Translations under genes and position numbers: made by a program
From: Solen grandis
Lineage: Eukaryota > Mollusca > Bivalvia > Adapedonta > Solenidae
Direction of reading: 5' to 3'
Assembly: GCA_021229015.1 (NCBI GenBank)
Contig: CM037780.1
Span: 67,158,074 to 67,222,073 of the forward strand
Length of the DNA: 64,000 bases
The notes under the pieces: model-generated
Databases searched by the model: none
What the model saw: only the letters and a program-made list of their open reading frames with translations
What the model was told of the DNA's origin: nothing
Shown: one piece after another, positions 26,301-40,300 of the stretch
How the letters are laid out: the number at the start of each line of letters is the position of its first letter
Position numbering within the stretch: the first letter of the stretch is position 1

Positions 26301-27119
26301 AGGTTTGTGCCGAGATTGAAAGTATTTATCCGATGAGGCTAAGAAAACTCGAGAGAGCGACTTTTAAGCGAGTCCTCTCCATTTTCCATTTTATCAATTT
26401 TCGATATTTTTTTTTTCTTAATCTTGCCACACACATATATTCGATTTATCATGTTTTGCAATTTTTGTCCCCCATCCCCCTCTTTTTTATAATTATTGAA
26501 AATATTGAATTCAGTGTAAGCATCCGAAACGATTAACTCCTTTTATCAACCAGCATAAGGAAAGTAGCAGAACCCTGCTTTTGTTTTTCTTTTCAATGTC
26601 TGATGAGAAAATGAAAAAGAAGAAAATTTCAGGATATTTTATAAAAGCAATCATATGGTTGCGCATGCGCAGTTCAATGTCCGCCAAATCAACCACCATA
26701 ACGATCGCTCCCATGGTAGAAAAAAATCATTTCATATAGAGAGGCGACTCAGACGAGCGTTCAGGTGAATCGCCAACGACTTAAAATACGTTGGAGACGG
26801 TGAACTCTAATGTTACCATAGGAGCTCTCCATATCTGAATACTGGCTCCTGCGTGCACATTATGTTTGTTTCGAGTAGGCTTCAGAGATATTTAAGGAGT
26901 GACATTAATTCAGACTTTGATTTACTGTGTACTGCAGCGTACTTTGTTATAGGGCTCTGCAACAATATCTGGTTTAAAAGGAAGCAGTAAATGGAAATGA
27001 CAGGGGAAATAAAATCTTGAATTAGAAGCTATCATGCCAGGCAATCCTATTTTCTTCATAGTCATCAACAAAAAAAAACATTGATAATTAGGAGGAGGAG
27101 AGGAAAAAAGTGGAGGAGA

Positions 27120-27121
<2 letters not shown>

Positions 27122-27157
<36 letters not shown>

Positions 27158-27158
27158 A
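27122..27158 (+). repeat. (GAT)n microsatellite
   Basis: Twelve gat units. They produce a spurious poly-isoleucine ORF on the minus strand. Confidence 0.95.
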
Positions 27159-27833
27159 ATGTTGGACTTGCAGAAATAGTCGTGCAGATAATTATATATG
27201 ATAATGAGTGTTATTAGTTTCATATTTGATTCACTCGAACTCCAATACAAAAAAATAAATAATACTACCGATGAGTAAGAGAGATGATAGTAAGCAATAA
27301 ACGTGATCCCGGGGCAACTAATCAGACAGCTAGATTTCTATTCTTTGTCATATTTGGACTAAATATCTTCAACGGATTCCGTATGATTCCCAGTCAGTTC
27401 CTATGCCAACTGAGAATTAATTAGCAACCAGAAACCCTTGATAAACATTGCTTTCTAGGGCTTCTAACGGCAGTTTATCTTGGTTAGATAAGGCGATATG
27501 CGGTGAACTATATCAATATGAACAGCCCGGGGGCACCACATGTAAACTTCTGTGGGTTGTTTCCTACAGAGCTCCGATCGTACAACAAATGTCCTGATTT
27601 CACAAGCGTTATCTTGTTTTAAAAAGGGATACTTGCAAATAACTCATCACGCCAGACTACAATATGAGATTTCTTATGATATATAGGTCATTTTTAACGT
27701 TTCTGAGTACTGGAAGGGGGTGGGGTAATAATATATATTCTTGTATAATCCCTTCTTGATTGCTGATGCTGGATTTTGGCGATCATTACATCTTTTTATA
27801 CTAGATTCATCAATTTTATTGTAATATATGAGC

Positions 27834-27996
27834 TTACGGCAAAGTCCCTGAAATGGTTCCGCTACGTCTTGGACCACTTGACCTCTAGCAAGATAACCAA
27901 GGTACCCTAATGAAACATTAGGAAATCTTGGTTATCTCCATGAAAAAGCCATGTAGTCCGAAATGTAGCGGAACAATTACATGGACTTAACCTTAA
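27834..27996. mobile_element. TTAA-type MITE (GGTAAAGTCCC family)
   Basis: Left aaagtccctgaaatggttcc and right gtagcggaacaattacatgg are inverted copies of each other. Paired aagataaccaagg/ccttggttatc-type blocks are also present. The right end is TTAA and the left end is mutated. Confidence 0.7.
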
Positions 27997-30118
27997 TTTG
28001 CAATGTTTTCATGATTAACTTAAAAGTGCTTGTGACGTCACAGTTGGTTGTAAAGGAATCAAAATGGCGACACCCTTATATAAGATTAGTGCCGCAGTTG
28101 TGTTTTATCAGACTTAAATATAATTGCTGCGAAAAAAAACAACAAGGAAGAAATAATTTTACAGATATAATTTGTCAGAATCCACATTACAGGGGAAAAA
28201 AAACAAATATCTCAAGGACTCTGAACATATACGAACCCAGAAATGGATTTTAGAGGGAACCAAACACTGAGAAAATGAGCGGATGTAAGGAATCGTTTTC
28301 TTCTGCGGAGCCCCCTCTGGATTAACGAGTCAAGGATTAAATATAGATAACCCACTGCCAAAAAATTGTTAGGGGTCGGGTTGGAAGCTTTTAATTTTTA
28401 ATTCATGCATGATGGAGATGGAATATTTGGTATTCTCAGATTTGTCATTTCCTGACAAGAACAATTTCATTTCAGAGATTGCAATAGAAATTCATATTAC
28501 ATCGTCACGTGTCTCAGCTTCACAAATACGGCTATCCTGCAGTACCGAGCGATTTCAACCTGACCATTGAGTTGTCACTTTTAATCACCCTCAAGGCGTA
28601 TTACGTCCGCCGTTACAAGGGATGTTATTTGAATATTTTACCACCAGAACTCCCATCTTTGTTCGGAGAATTTCTTTTTAAAACCAGGCAGACGGAGGTT
28701 GTCTTTCTCAATGCAAGACACGTTTTAATTTGCTTTGATGTCTTGATGTATGCTTGATTTCAGCCGTGATGGATTTGTTAAAGTTGAGTTCCATCGTTGC
28801 TTGCTGGATTATCGTAATGATGTTCCGTTGAAGATGAACACACTGTTATTTTGTTAGCATATTGCATTACTGACGAGATTCCTTGAAATAGACGAATGAA
28901 GGACTGTTTCTGTTCCGAAAGCCATTGCCATTTTTGTGGCATCCGAAAGTGAACACAATATAAATCACGGGACCTCTTCCATCTTTTGGTTCTGAAAAGA
29001 AGAACATTTTTGTAAAAAAAAATGGATAGGCCTATGTTTTACACTGACTGTTATATTGAACGATACATATTTCAATCAAATTAATTTACAGTTAAACATT
29101 TATTATCGACCACCTGTTTAAGCCTTCAACATGCAGTTAGCGGTCAGTTTAATTTTACCAAATTAGCATTTTGTTATATCTGCATATAGCGGCCGCTTCT
29201 TTTAAGCGGTCACTTTCTCTTGTTCCATTGACTGGCTTAAGACAGGTTTGATTGTATGTACATGTATATACTGGTCGAAGGATTGTATTTAAAGAATAAT
29301 AATTATAAAGTAGCCTGAATATATTAAAGGCATACGTGCACAATGCAGTTATTTTTTATATAGACAAAGAGGGTAAATTAAATCTATCCATGAGAATTTT
29401 CTAAAACTTTGCATGATTATAGAGAATTACATTAGAAACTTATTTATGAAAAGAGTAGATAACTCAAAATCAAGCCCAACAATACCTTATTTTATTTCAT
29501 ATTATTGTTAGTTGTTGCATGTCCAGTCATTATGCAAATTGTTTATGCAAAATTTAAAACAATTCTGTTCAATAGATTTTTCATTATGCTTCAGCAAATA
29601 AACATACTGCGTTTTTTCTTGAAAAATTCTAAGAAAATTTCTATATATTCTTGTATGCGACTATAGTAGAAAATGTATTGCATAGAATTTCTAAAACTTT
29701 AACACAGTGACAGAGAATACAGTACCAAACATCAAGCTGAAATTGAATGAAGTGTTACTTGCCCATAATATTGAGTTATCTGCCCTTGAAAATGACCACA
29801 AAAAAAGAGAGAAAAAAATCACTTTCAGAGGCAGATAAAACAGTATTTTTCAGTCATATGGTGGCCTACCTCAAGCCAGGCTGTCGGCTTCCACACATAA
29901 AAAGTCATAGTGACCCTGTCCAAACTCAAACGCAAAGTATAAAGGGTTCTTTTAGTCACTTGGCCATGGAAGCCGAATTCAGCATTTTGATATAACCACA
30001 CACGAATGCATTTGGCCATTAAAAGGTTGAAATGTTTTGATGTAAAATCGAAACGTTACTATTTCTGAATCACACAAAATCGGTTTATCTTCTAAAAGTA
30101 TCAATATTTATTTTTCAG
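27997..30118. other. intergenic upstream of the receptor
   Basis: Contains the MITE at 29.1 kb and an 82-codon open stretch (28509-28757) preceded by a ttcatttcag acceptor-like site at about 28476. Its product (PAVPSDFNLTIELSLL...) is not recognised and may be chance. Confidence 0.45.
29089..29254. mobile_element. Tigger-like MITE, 166 bp
   Basis: Flanked by TA on both sides. Left end CAGTTAAACATTTATTATCG; right end in reverse complement CAATCAAACCTGTCTTAAGC. Internal GCGGTCA motifs and attttaccaaattagcat match the copy at 1.8 kb. Confidence 0.7.
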
Positions 30119-30225
30119 GTGATCTGACAGGAGAGCTAGTAGATCGACAGCTGGGTCTCTTCAGCAACATCGATATCAGCCTTGTCGACAGTATATCCAT
30201 AAGCAGCAATAAAATCCGTCTATGA
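30119..30225 (+). other. possible terminal coding exon of an upstream gene
   Basis: A pyrimidine-rich tract and cag at 30116-30118 precede an open stretch in phase 1 (GT, then 34 codons, then TGA). It reads DLTGELVDRQLGLFSNIDIS and continues to SNKIRL. Base composition is more balanced than in the flanks. I recognise no family, and no upstream exon of the same gene was found. It could equally be a 5' UTR exon of the receptor or a chance ORF. Confidence 0.25.
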
Positions 30226-31198
30226 TTAAAGCCGATGGTGAAAATGAGCTAGCTGCTGAATGCTAAGGATCTGCGTGTCTGTAAAGTGTATAAAAGTCAC
30301 TTGAAGAGGAATGCGCTTTAAAGTAAGTGAACGATGACTTGACATGTTGTTCACAAGTCATTTGACTGAGAAATCGGGAACTTCGCGTTATTTATGACTT
30401 GGTTAGAGAAATTCGATTGATTTCTCTGGAGTTTAAATCAGTTTAAGGAGTGATTTCTACTGGATTTGAAAGGAAATCAAACTTACAGTGAAGCATGAGG
30501 ATCGAATGTAAGCGTGACAATAATTAATGTCAACTCCAGAGTTCCGCGCGTGAAGTGCTTTACTGTGAGATCATGGCATATGTTTTTATGTTGTTCATGA
30601 GACCAAAGTCATAACGACACATTTCATCTCGATAAATTGAGACCCGTATAAGGAAACATCGATATATTTTTACTGGATTAATGATACTACAGCTGTTCTT
30701 AGAAGAATGCATTTAGTTTAGGACGATGTTCAAATGACAAGTTGTAATAAATCATGTATCAATATAGAATTAATAATGCATTTCAATAATCTATCTGAAG
30801 GGAACATGCAGACGAAAATCAAATTTTATATTAAATAACGTCCAAATACTTACGAATACTTATATATTTTACGAGTAGGTAAAATGTTTTAATCAGGATA
30901 AGTAAGATGGATTTAGATTAAAGCATGGCTCAATGTTCATACATCAGGATTTTATTCGGAAAATATATACAACAAATGAATATGCGTATATGAGTCTTAT
31001 TCGGTAGAGGATTACACCGGCTAAGTCTTGTCTAGTCGTGACGGACTGTAAGAAGTTAATGGAATCAACAGGCGGACATATACTGGACATATACTGGACA
31101 TTCTACAGACATAAAGGCTTCTGTGTGGTCTTTATAACAGATTGATCTCGTACAAAGCATTGATAAAACTGCAGTAAAAAATAAATAGCTACATCAAG
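30226..31198 (+). promoter_or_regulatory. presumed 5' flank / 5' UTR region of the nAChR gene
   Basis: No coding sequence or repeat was recognised here apart from a short direct duplication (tactggacata, near 31080-31100). By position it should contain the promoter and 5' UTR of the receptor. No TATA box or initiator could be assigned with confidence. Upstream non-coding exons could lie further away. Confidence 0.3.
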
Positions 31199-31271
31199 AT
31201 GGTGATATACATTTCTGGAACATATCGACTGTTTTTTCTACCGGCTTTATTGCTGTGTCTTTTCCCGAATG
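31199..31271 (+). CDS. nAChR exon 1: start codon and signal peptide
   Basis: The ATG has A at -3 and G at +4, a strong Kozak context. It encodes 24 residues beginning MVIYISG, with a hydrophobic core ([12 protein letters not shown]), as expected of a secretory signal peptide. The exon ends in phase 1 at a gtatgt donor. The final G joins the first two bases of exon 2 to give Asp25. A (CT)n tract starts only ten bases into intron 1. No other start is needed, because the exon 2 frame continues this one exactly. Confidence 0.85.
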
Positions 31272-31278
31272 GTATGTC

Positions 31279-31317
<39 letters not shown>

Positions 31318-34300
31318 AACGTTTCCCTCTACCCATCTGTCTGTTTCTCATATTATTGCAGACGCCTACCTGGTGTTTAAATTCATCAATTACTTTTATC
31401 TGTTTACTTATATTATGAGAACTTTCTTCCAAAAACAATAAATGCCTAATCCTGTGTCTTATTTAATTAGAAAAAAATATTTTAATCGTAATAGACTTAT
31501 ATTATCTGGAAAGAATAATGATAAAATGAGGCCCTTCCTATTTCAGTACTACTTAGCGCTAAGTATTGTTGCTTTAAAACTTTTGAATGAGCGTAATAAA
31601 CACACACAAATATATATATCTTTATTTATAAATTTCTTGTTTTCATATGTATTGTAAGGTGATCAATTTATAAGGAACAGGTACAAGGCTTTGTGTATGA
31701 ATTATGTAGATTTTATGGAGGACCCGAAGTGTGCGTGAATTTTTTCACAAATCTTTCTCTCTCTCTCTCAAGCTAAATTACAATATTTATCAATATATAT
31801 CAATATTATATTTTCATCTACATTCATAACCACTCATATGATATTATTTTTACAACTTTCGCTGCATGAGTCTTGGAACTTACTAGGTTAAACAAATTAT
31901 GAACCCCAATATTGAAAGTATGCATTCCATTAAAATTTCAGCGGATGCAATAAAATTGAAAAAAAAAAGCATCCACAGTGAAAACAATTATCTATACTGC
32001 AGGATGCATAGGTTAAAGTATTACAGTGTATATTAAAGATTTAACTCATTTTATTTCATAACATACGTATTTCTTATTAATTGCATACAGAAAGTGTATG
32101 TTACATGTCTTCGTACTAAAAAATATATGGTCAATCATACAGAAAAGTTCTGCTGCTAGTTCCATCATCAGGTGAGTGTCTACTTCTTCGAACGTTTTGG
32201 CGCTACCCACAACATCCTCAAGAGGTGCGCCGACTCGGGCCTGGAACAGCTTCAGCGATTCTCGCTGTCAGCAGACCTATTGTTGAGATGACACTGTTAT
32301 TACAATTGGCCTAATTGTTCTTTATACATATATTTAATTATTTACACAGTTTGACATTCCAATGACCTGGCACCATGTTCTCGAAAATACTTAAGTACGA
32401 TTTCAAGCTCAAATTTGAGTATCATTCATAAATCCCTATTGAACCTTATGTCTAGTGTGAAATCAAAAAATCAAAAAAAGCTTATTTCTGTCATCAGATT
32501 CTCACCAGGGGATGAACGAGAAGCGGCTCCTACACTACCTGTTTCAGGAGAAACATTATAACCCGCTGGAGCGCCCTGTTGTGAACGAGTCCACGCCCAT
32601 CTCTGTGTCCTTCAGCATGGTTTTGCAACAGATCATTGACGTCGTACGTATTTTAAACCTTTTTTTTCTTTACTCTTACATCGATTGGGTCTTGCGCTCT
32701 TATCAATCACTCTGTAGATCTCGAAATGTAAACCGCCAGGTTTGTGAACAAAGGAAATTATGGAGGGAAAGATCCGAATATCCGACACAAGTCCAATTTT
32801 ACTATCATATGCACCTCGAAGTTATTATCTACATATTGATATAAATTGCGTGTTTATCGTCAAAATATTGAAAAAACTCAAGAGCAAAATTCTGACATGT
32901 CGCGCATGCGCAGATTTCTTTTCTATCATATTTTAATACTTTTTTATGTCTACGATTGGGATACACATTCTTACAATTCATACTTATCTTTCACGACGGT
33001 TCTTACATTGGACGGAGAGAGCATAACTTTGTTCTCTCTAAACGGGGATCGAATTCACGGCCTTCATACCCGCGGTCATGTGCAATACTCACGGACCTCG
33101 GACCTCTTTTGTCGTTTATCTATTTGTTTGTCTAATCTTTTCTATCCTTTCTTCTGTAACTGTGGTTTTAACAAGTTTCGATAATTTGAGAAAAATATCG
33201 TCTTAATTAATTTTACTAGATATATAAATAAATAAGAAAAGACCATTGTGTGTGTGATATGCATCATATGTTTACTTTACTTATATTTTATTGTCTTTAT
33301 TGGGTTTGACCATAGTAACTCAACAGTGATTAATACAAGCACACGTGTATTCTAACACTGATATATTTGCCCATCATCTTCAGAGTACATAATTGCACCT
33401 ACAGTCAAACCTGTCTTTAGCGGACAGCCAAGGATAAAACAAGTATTGGTAAAAAATATAAAAAATATAAGGGTTCACGATCTTACTATTACTTACAAAC
33501 TATTAACAGAATGTCAAAACTGGGTGGATAAAAAAAAAAAACGGCTGATAAGTATAACATTTTCTTTTCAAATTGTCAAATTTTGGATGTCAAATTTTCT
33601 CCTGACCGAAATGTTGATTGAAAGGTCGCTGTTTTGACGGGGTATATGTAACAATCATGTATAACGTTATCCTCCAAACGTGTTATTTAGCCGGTCAACT
33701 AACAAACATTTGTGTTCATCATACATTTACTTTTAGGTAAAGTGTATGTAATGGTTCCGCTACGTCTTGGACCACTAAACATCTACCAAGATAACCAAGG
33801 TACTCTAATGAAACATTAGGAAACCATGGTTATCTCTGTGAAAGTTCATGAGGTCCGAAATGTAGCGGAACCATTACAGGGACTTTACCTTAATATGGGA
33901 GTTATAAATGCTAGTTTTTGACATTCTCGCACTTTTTGTTTTCATAAAATAGTGGTAAGTAGCTAACACCAATTTTCACTCGAATATAAAACACAAATAA
34001 CATCGCCACCATAATCATTTCACTGTAATTGTATAACATAAATATTATTCTAAGGAGACAAAACACCGTTATTATTGTTCTTATACTCCCAATAGAACGT
34101 AATGGTGTTGAGAAAACACTATAGATTTTCTTCGCTCAGACTAATGAAGTCCGATAGAAAAATCGACAGCGAATAAATATCAATCATTTCTAATCGACCG
34201 GAAATACTTTTGACCAGAATTACTGATTTTCAAATAACTTTATTTTTTCTTCAGAAACACAATTTTGGAAGCTAGAAAATATTCTCTTCCAGAATATATG

Positions 34301-37300
34301 ATATATATATAAATATATATTGCATATAGATATTCAAGGTATTTAACATAACAGCGAAATCTAAAAGAAGATGACTCCGTGCTCCAGTTGTAACGTACCT
34401 CATTTGGGATCCGATTGTTATGGGTTCGAACCACATTGGAGGCAATGTTTTTTTTGTTGTTGTTGTTGTTGTTGTTTTTTTTTTTGGGGGGGGGGGGTTT
34501 CATGACCTTCAAAGGCACAAAGCACTGGTCCAACCAAAGAAACGTCGAGAGGGGTTAGTATAAGTTGTAAGAACTTGTTCCTCAATCGACGTAAAATATA
34601 TCTTTTAATTAATTAAAGGTATTTGGGAAAGAAAAGAAAAGTTCTAAAATTCACCAAATGGCTTTGTTGATTATATTACGTGTGCAAAGACCGAGTAACA
34701 TAACTATTCTAACATGAACGACAAATCGGTGGTTATATGCACCACAAACCACGGATAGAGATTGATTGTATCGTGTCTATAACCCGATATTCGTCATTTT
34801 TCATCTGCATTTTTTCTTGATCCGCGAGACCTAGAAAACAAATCATTTCTTAGTTCCATTTGTCTGGCGAAATTTCCTCTGGAAAGAAAGACGCGTATCT
34901 AATGTGTTCTGTTATAGCATCAATGTAAATGTTTATACACAATAAAGAAGGAAAATACAAACTAGATAAATTAAAGTAAAGCTGTACTCGAAGGCTACTT
35001 CGAATATACCAATGGTCTCCGGTGGCCGAGGATTAGCGTGTACGCCTCTGGAGCAAGAACTCGTGGGTTCGATCTCCGGCTGCGACATACCAAACTTGCA
35101 GAAAGCTCCCTTACTGAGAGCTAAGCATATAAGGGTAGTTGCAGGACTGGTTGACCCAATGTCATGATAATGTGACTGGGTGTGGTATCATGTTACATGT
35201 CTACGGTGTGATACTTCTGTGTGGCAGCATCAAATTTGACCTAAATAGACATAGTGTCCAAATGATTGAAATAGTCTCGGTGGGACGTTAAACCCAGCAA
35301 CAAACAAACAAACGAGTATACGTTATAATCATTTCATTATTCAATTCGATAAAACCTGTCGTGGGAGTAAAAAGTAGAAAACAACACGCAAAGGTTCCTA
35401 TCGGAGCGTGAGGAACACGCACACAAACTTTGAAAGAATGATTTATTATCGTGTGTCGATAGTTTTTCTTATATTTTCTCTTATTCATTATATAATGTCC
35501 GATATAAAATGAAGTAAGTTAATAATAAGCGGATTTAAGAACTGAAAACAGATATAGAGAGGTCTTTTAGACCACATTAAATCACTTTTGTAACAGCAGT
35601 TAGAAATGTTATCAAATAACAGGTGTTACAAATGTGTACAACGGAAATCAAGAAGATTTCACTGGAACTAGAACCGCAGAGTTACGATTTTTGTCCCTCC
35701 ATATACAGAGAAGGTACGTGGCAACGAGTCAACTAGCCAATCAGATCGTGAGTATCGAGGTAATCTAATGATTTGATTGGTCAGCTAACTAGTGACCACG
35801 AGTTAGCTAGCCAATCAAATCGTTTGATTATCTCGTGGGCACCGATATAGCGATATATAACTAAGAAAAACACACCCCACGGTACTTCTGTAAAAAGGAG
35901 AACGAAACTTTTTTTATTTTGTAGAAAGCATACAGTTATATCTTTGACATTAATCAAGATCCCAATGCGTGTGGTAATTCTGCGGTTCTGGTGCCAGTGG
36001 CAGATATGTAACATATTTTGTGACGAATGTGTTCGATGCCGATATTTGATGTGATAAACATTTTTTTTTTTTTTCGTTAAGAGAAAATATGTTACAAATG
36101 TGATTAATGTGATTTGTAACAAAGATAGTCTAAGAGAAGTCGATCATATCAAAGTCATGCCACGAAATACTAAATGTTTTCAATTTTCAAGATATATAAG
36201 TCCTGAATCAACTTTAATGGCGTGTTATATTGAATTTTCCCCAATCTCATTAAAATCATATCCTAATTTGCGCTCCTCTACTATCTGACAACATCATATA
36301 ACAGGTTACGTTAGATTCACCTTTGAAGTTATTTATATACATAAACAATTGCTCGATTTTAATCCAATTAAATTGTGCGTTTCTAACTGACTTCGGTAAA
36401 ACACTTGTTACAGGGTGAGAAAAATGTGCAGCTTGACCGGGACTTTTACTTCCAGGGCGAATGCTCTACCGACTGAGCTACCTGGCCGCTTGCACGTCTT
36501 TCTTCCCTATTGTGAGTAATTAGTAATGTGATACATTAAAAGCTGCTGTTCTTACTTAATGAAACTGGATACCAGAATTAAAGCCTGAACAAAAATAAGT
36601 TGTTTTGACACTCTCGGGACGCCTGTGGTAGTTCTCTCTACAGGAAATCACCATTTTGTTATTTGTTCATATGCATTGATTTGATATACCTAACGGTTTG
36701 GTAGGCGCCGATATGGTTGGCTTACACAAAGGTCAATCTGAGACGACCTTCTACACGATGTGGTCAGATACAGTTAGCATACTGAATCTGATTATCATGT
36801 AAGAGATTGAATTTTCCCTCACTTTTCCTGACGAAATGCACACATTGACTAACGTGTGTATGCCCGGAGTAGGCCCGGTTATATGCATGTTTACAATATT
36901 TGACCTTATGTATTACTGTACATTACAATTTGTCTGGTAATAAATACACATACAACATATTGAATCCGCCTTGTATAACTGTGTTACAGACGAGATTCGT
37001 AAATTAACTCCAGCATATTTTCTAAAACGTTTCTGTATCGAAGTGAGATGAAATACACATACCGTTCCATCCTGCCCACGGCAATCCAAATTATCCAGCA
37101 ATTTACTTTACTAGGTACTATTTAGATGACATGAATGCAAGTAATTATCATTATGATAAGAAACCTACATGTACATGTAAATCTATCGACCACAAGAATG
37201 GCAACTGGGCTTCATGCCTCTGGTAGAATTAAAGGATGGCACAATAATTGATGTATATGTATAGCGACCGTCACCGGTTGCCGAATGGCGTTCATCTCGG

Positions 37301-40300
37301 GAGCGGGGGGTTGTGGGTTCGATCCCCGGCCGCGACATACCAAAGTCGTAAAAAATGGCACTGGTATAGCATAGATCCCTTTGTGCTCAGAATATAAGAG
37401 TAGTTTAAGGACTGGTTGGCCGAGTGCCAGGATAGTGTGACTGCTCCAGGTCTAAAGCGAAACAGCGTGATACTGCAGAGTGGCAGCACTCAGATTTTTC
37501 CCGAACGCTTTTTCTTCTGGTGAGAAAAATGCGCGCGCATTTGCGATCTGTGATTTTCAATGGAATCTGTCAATATCATTTTTTTTCATTTATGATATTA
37601 TTGAATGCTTATTGACTGTAATAGATGTTTTTGTTTAAGTATTGAAATCCTGAATAGGTAAGGAGACAATCGGTTTCCTTTTTTTTTTTCTTGAAAGTAT
37701 TGATTCGTATCATACAAACAAACATAATGATCATTTTCATAAGAAAATCTGATATTTCCTGTGAATTACTTTATGGACACGATATCATGGTTTTAATTCA
37801 TCCAATCCGGCGTAATAAGACCGAATCTGGCGAATAGTCTTTGTTTTTTATCAGATCATCTAATACATTCGATGGCAACAAGAAAAGAGAAAAATAGACA
37901 ACATACGTTAAAAAATATTAGCGAACCTTGTATAAAATTAAGTAAATAAATACCAACAGTACAATACATGTACTAACAGAATCAAAAGTTAAAATCAGAG
38001 TCTACTGTGGGTATTTAGCGAGGAATACATTGAATGGCCTGATACAAAAATAATCATAGCCAAACAGAGCAAAATTTGATAGGATTCTTACTTATATGGG
38101 TACTACATGTACATGTACTGGTGACAAGTGTGAACATAGATTTCAAAAGATTTAAAAAGATTACCAGCAATTTTGACATGATTAAAAAAAATTTTAATAC
38201 AGTATTTAGCTCACTGTTTTAAATGACAACTCCTTTCTATAGGCATGTGGTATAGTTCTTGACTTCAGATCATCCATTAGTAAAGTAATAATAGTTGATC
38301 GTGAGGCGGAAGTAAACATGTTTGATTTTAACAAATGTGTATCTAACTTCGGTCATATGGTAATATTAATAAATGAATAAATAAATAAATACAAGTACTC
38401 TTTATTTAACAAAGATGACACAGTAAGTATGACACAGTAAGTAAAAGGCTTGTATTCTTCTATGCCTTTGATTAGCAAGATAATAAACTATATAAATAAT
38501 CAACAACAATTAACAGTACACAATTAAATGCACAATACATCGAACAAATTTTTTTAGCAACCGCTGAAACTCCAACTCACACACACATGCTCACAAAAAT
38601 GCTCACATAGATTTACTCAAAAGTAAAAAGAAAATGTGAACACTAAATCACAATGGGAAAATAATCTTACACAAATTAATGAAGGATGAAATGAAGTCTT
38701 TAACAGGTTCACCAAACATAAACTCACACTCACAAGAGTACATGTAGTTTAACATACAGTAATTCTTCAAGTTGCTTTGATACACTGCTATACTTATTTT
38801 GTTATAACGTTCAAACAAAATTACAAATTGTATGCATATATATTTTGTACATGCATAAGCACTGTATAAATGACCTACATTGTTGATCAAATATCATTAA
38901 TTTTATGTTTTGTTGCATGATCGCTCAAAACCCGTAAGCTTAACCCTTTCCCTCATATAGACGCACTCATTGTCAGTAGGTACCACATAAAGCCTGATCT
39001 GCAGAAAACCACAGTTAAACCTTACCAAATTTAATTACAAAGTCCTCATTTCCAGACCACTGAGGAGCAGCGAACAGCATAAAACCTGATCAGCCTGCGA
39101 GTTACTCGCAGGCTGATCTGGTTTTATGCTGTTCGCATAGGTCTTTTCATGGTGTCCTCTATGAGGGAAAGGGTTAATAGAACAAACCAGAATGACCTTT
39201 GCGTTTAATACTTATCATATTTTTTTTTATGCGGCTTGTTTCGTGATGACAGCCTTGTAAGTTTCCCTTAATTAAATGAACTTTTTTTTTGTTATAAAAT
39301 GCAGTAGTATTTAACCTAAGCTCCGTGAAATAATATAACTGTTGCATGATAACATGACTAACTTGTCCGTCTTGGATTTAGGCAATAACTTTAACCTTAA
39401 AAAGCATATCATGATGTTGCTGTTAGACCTACAACGAACAAAACGACATGTTTTTAGCATAACTGACATTGTCCACCTAGTATCATAATTATTAAACATA
39501 ATTATATCTTCGGCTTTTTAAGCCTTAATAGTTCAAACTGAAAAGCGGTTTGCCAACAGCCGAATGTATCCAGCTACTGCCAACAAAGTTTTAGATAAAG
39601 TGATACTTTTTATCATCTGACTGGAATAGTTACCAGTCAACATCTGTTTCCTTGTCTGTTATGCCACAATATCGTATTATGGTCCATGAGAGATAGAGAA
39701 TTATGTATCGGCGATGGAATTAAATAACCGTTTATAATCCCTCCATCAAGTCAATGATGAGACAAAATGACACAAAAACAGCAACTAGCGTTTACCATTT
39801 TATCAATAAGTTACCAACTTAAATTTTATATAAGGTATACAAGGGGAGGAGGCTGGTTTAGAGTTGGAGATAAACTTCTCGTAGAAAAACTTGCGATTTA
39901 CAAGCAAATGTAATGAATTACTACGTTTCAGTCAAGTAGAAAAATGCGTTCCAACTCTAGGTCCCACCATAAGGTCCGAACGTAATCTTCTTACTTTTTT
40001 TTAGAATAATGCGCACGCATTTTTCTTAGATGAAAAGAATGCGGTCGGGAGAAATTTCAAGAACACTAGTATCTATCTCAAGTAGATATTATCTCCAAAT
40101 TATTAGAAATTCTGTCAATGGGACGTAAAACACAACAAACAATAAACTTTAGCCGTCGATTAAGATAACGCACCAAATGATAATTTACTTCTTGACATTC
40201 ACGTGACCAACATAATTCATAACATTTGTTTGCAAGTCAAGCCTTAGACCACATAATCATTTAAAACAAAATTAAAAAGACTGTACATCCCATGGGTTTG

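Larger units (their letters stand above)
24108..27833. other. intergenic, minisatellite and gap
   Basis: Contains the 53-bp minisatellite, the 100-N gap and a GAT microsatellite. No coding gene recognised. Confidence 0.55.

Noticed and set aside
27065..27250. Poly-isoleucine ORF
   Set aside because: Translation of a GAT microsatellite.
32512..32844. 110-codon ORF beginning in exon 2
   Set aside because: Only the part up to 32643 is coding. Beyond the gtacgt donor the translation loses all similarity.
36411..36488. Functional tRNA gene
   Set aside because: Good box A and D-arm but a defective T-arm and no proper anticodon stem; a SINE head or pseudogene is more likely.
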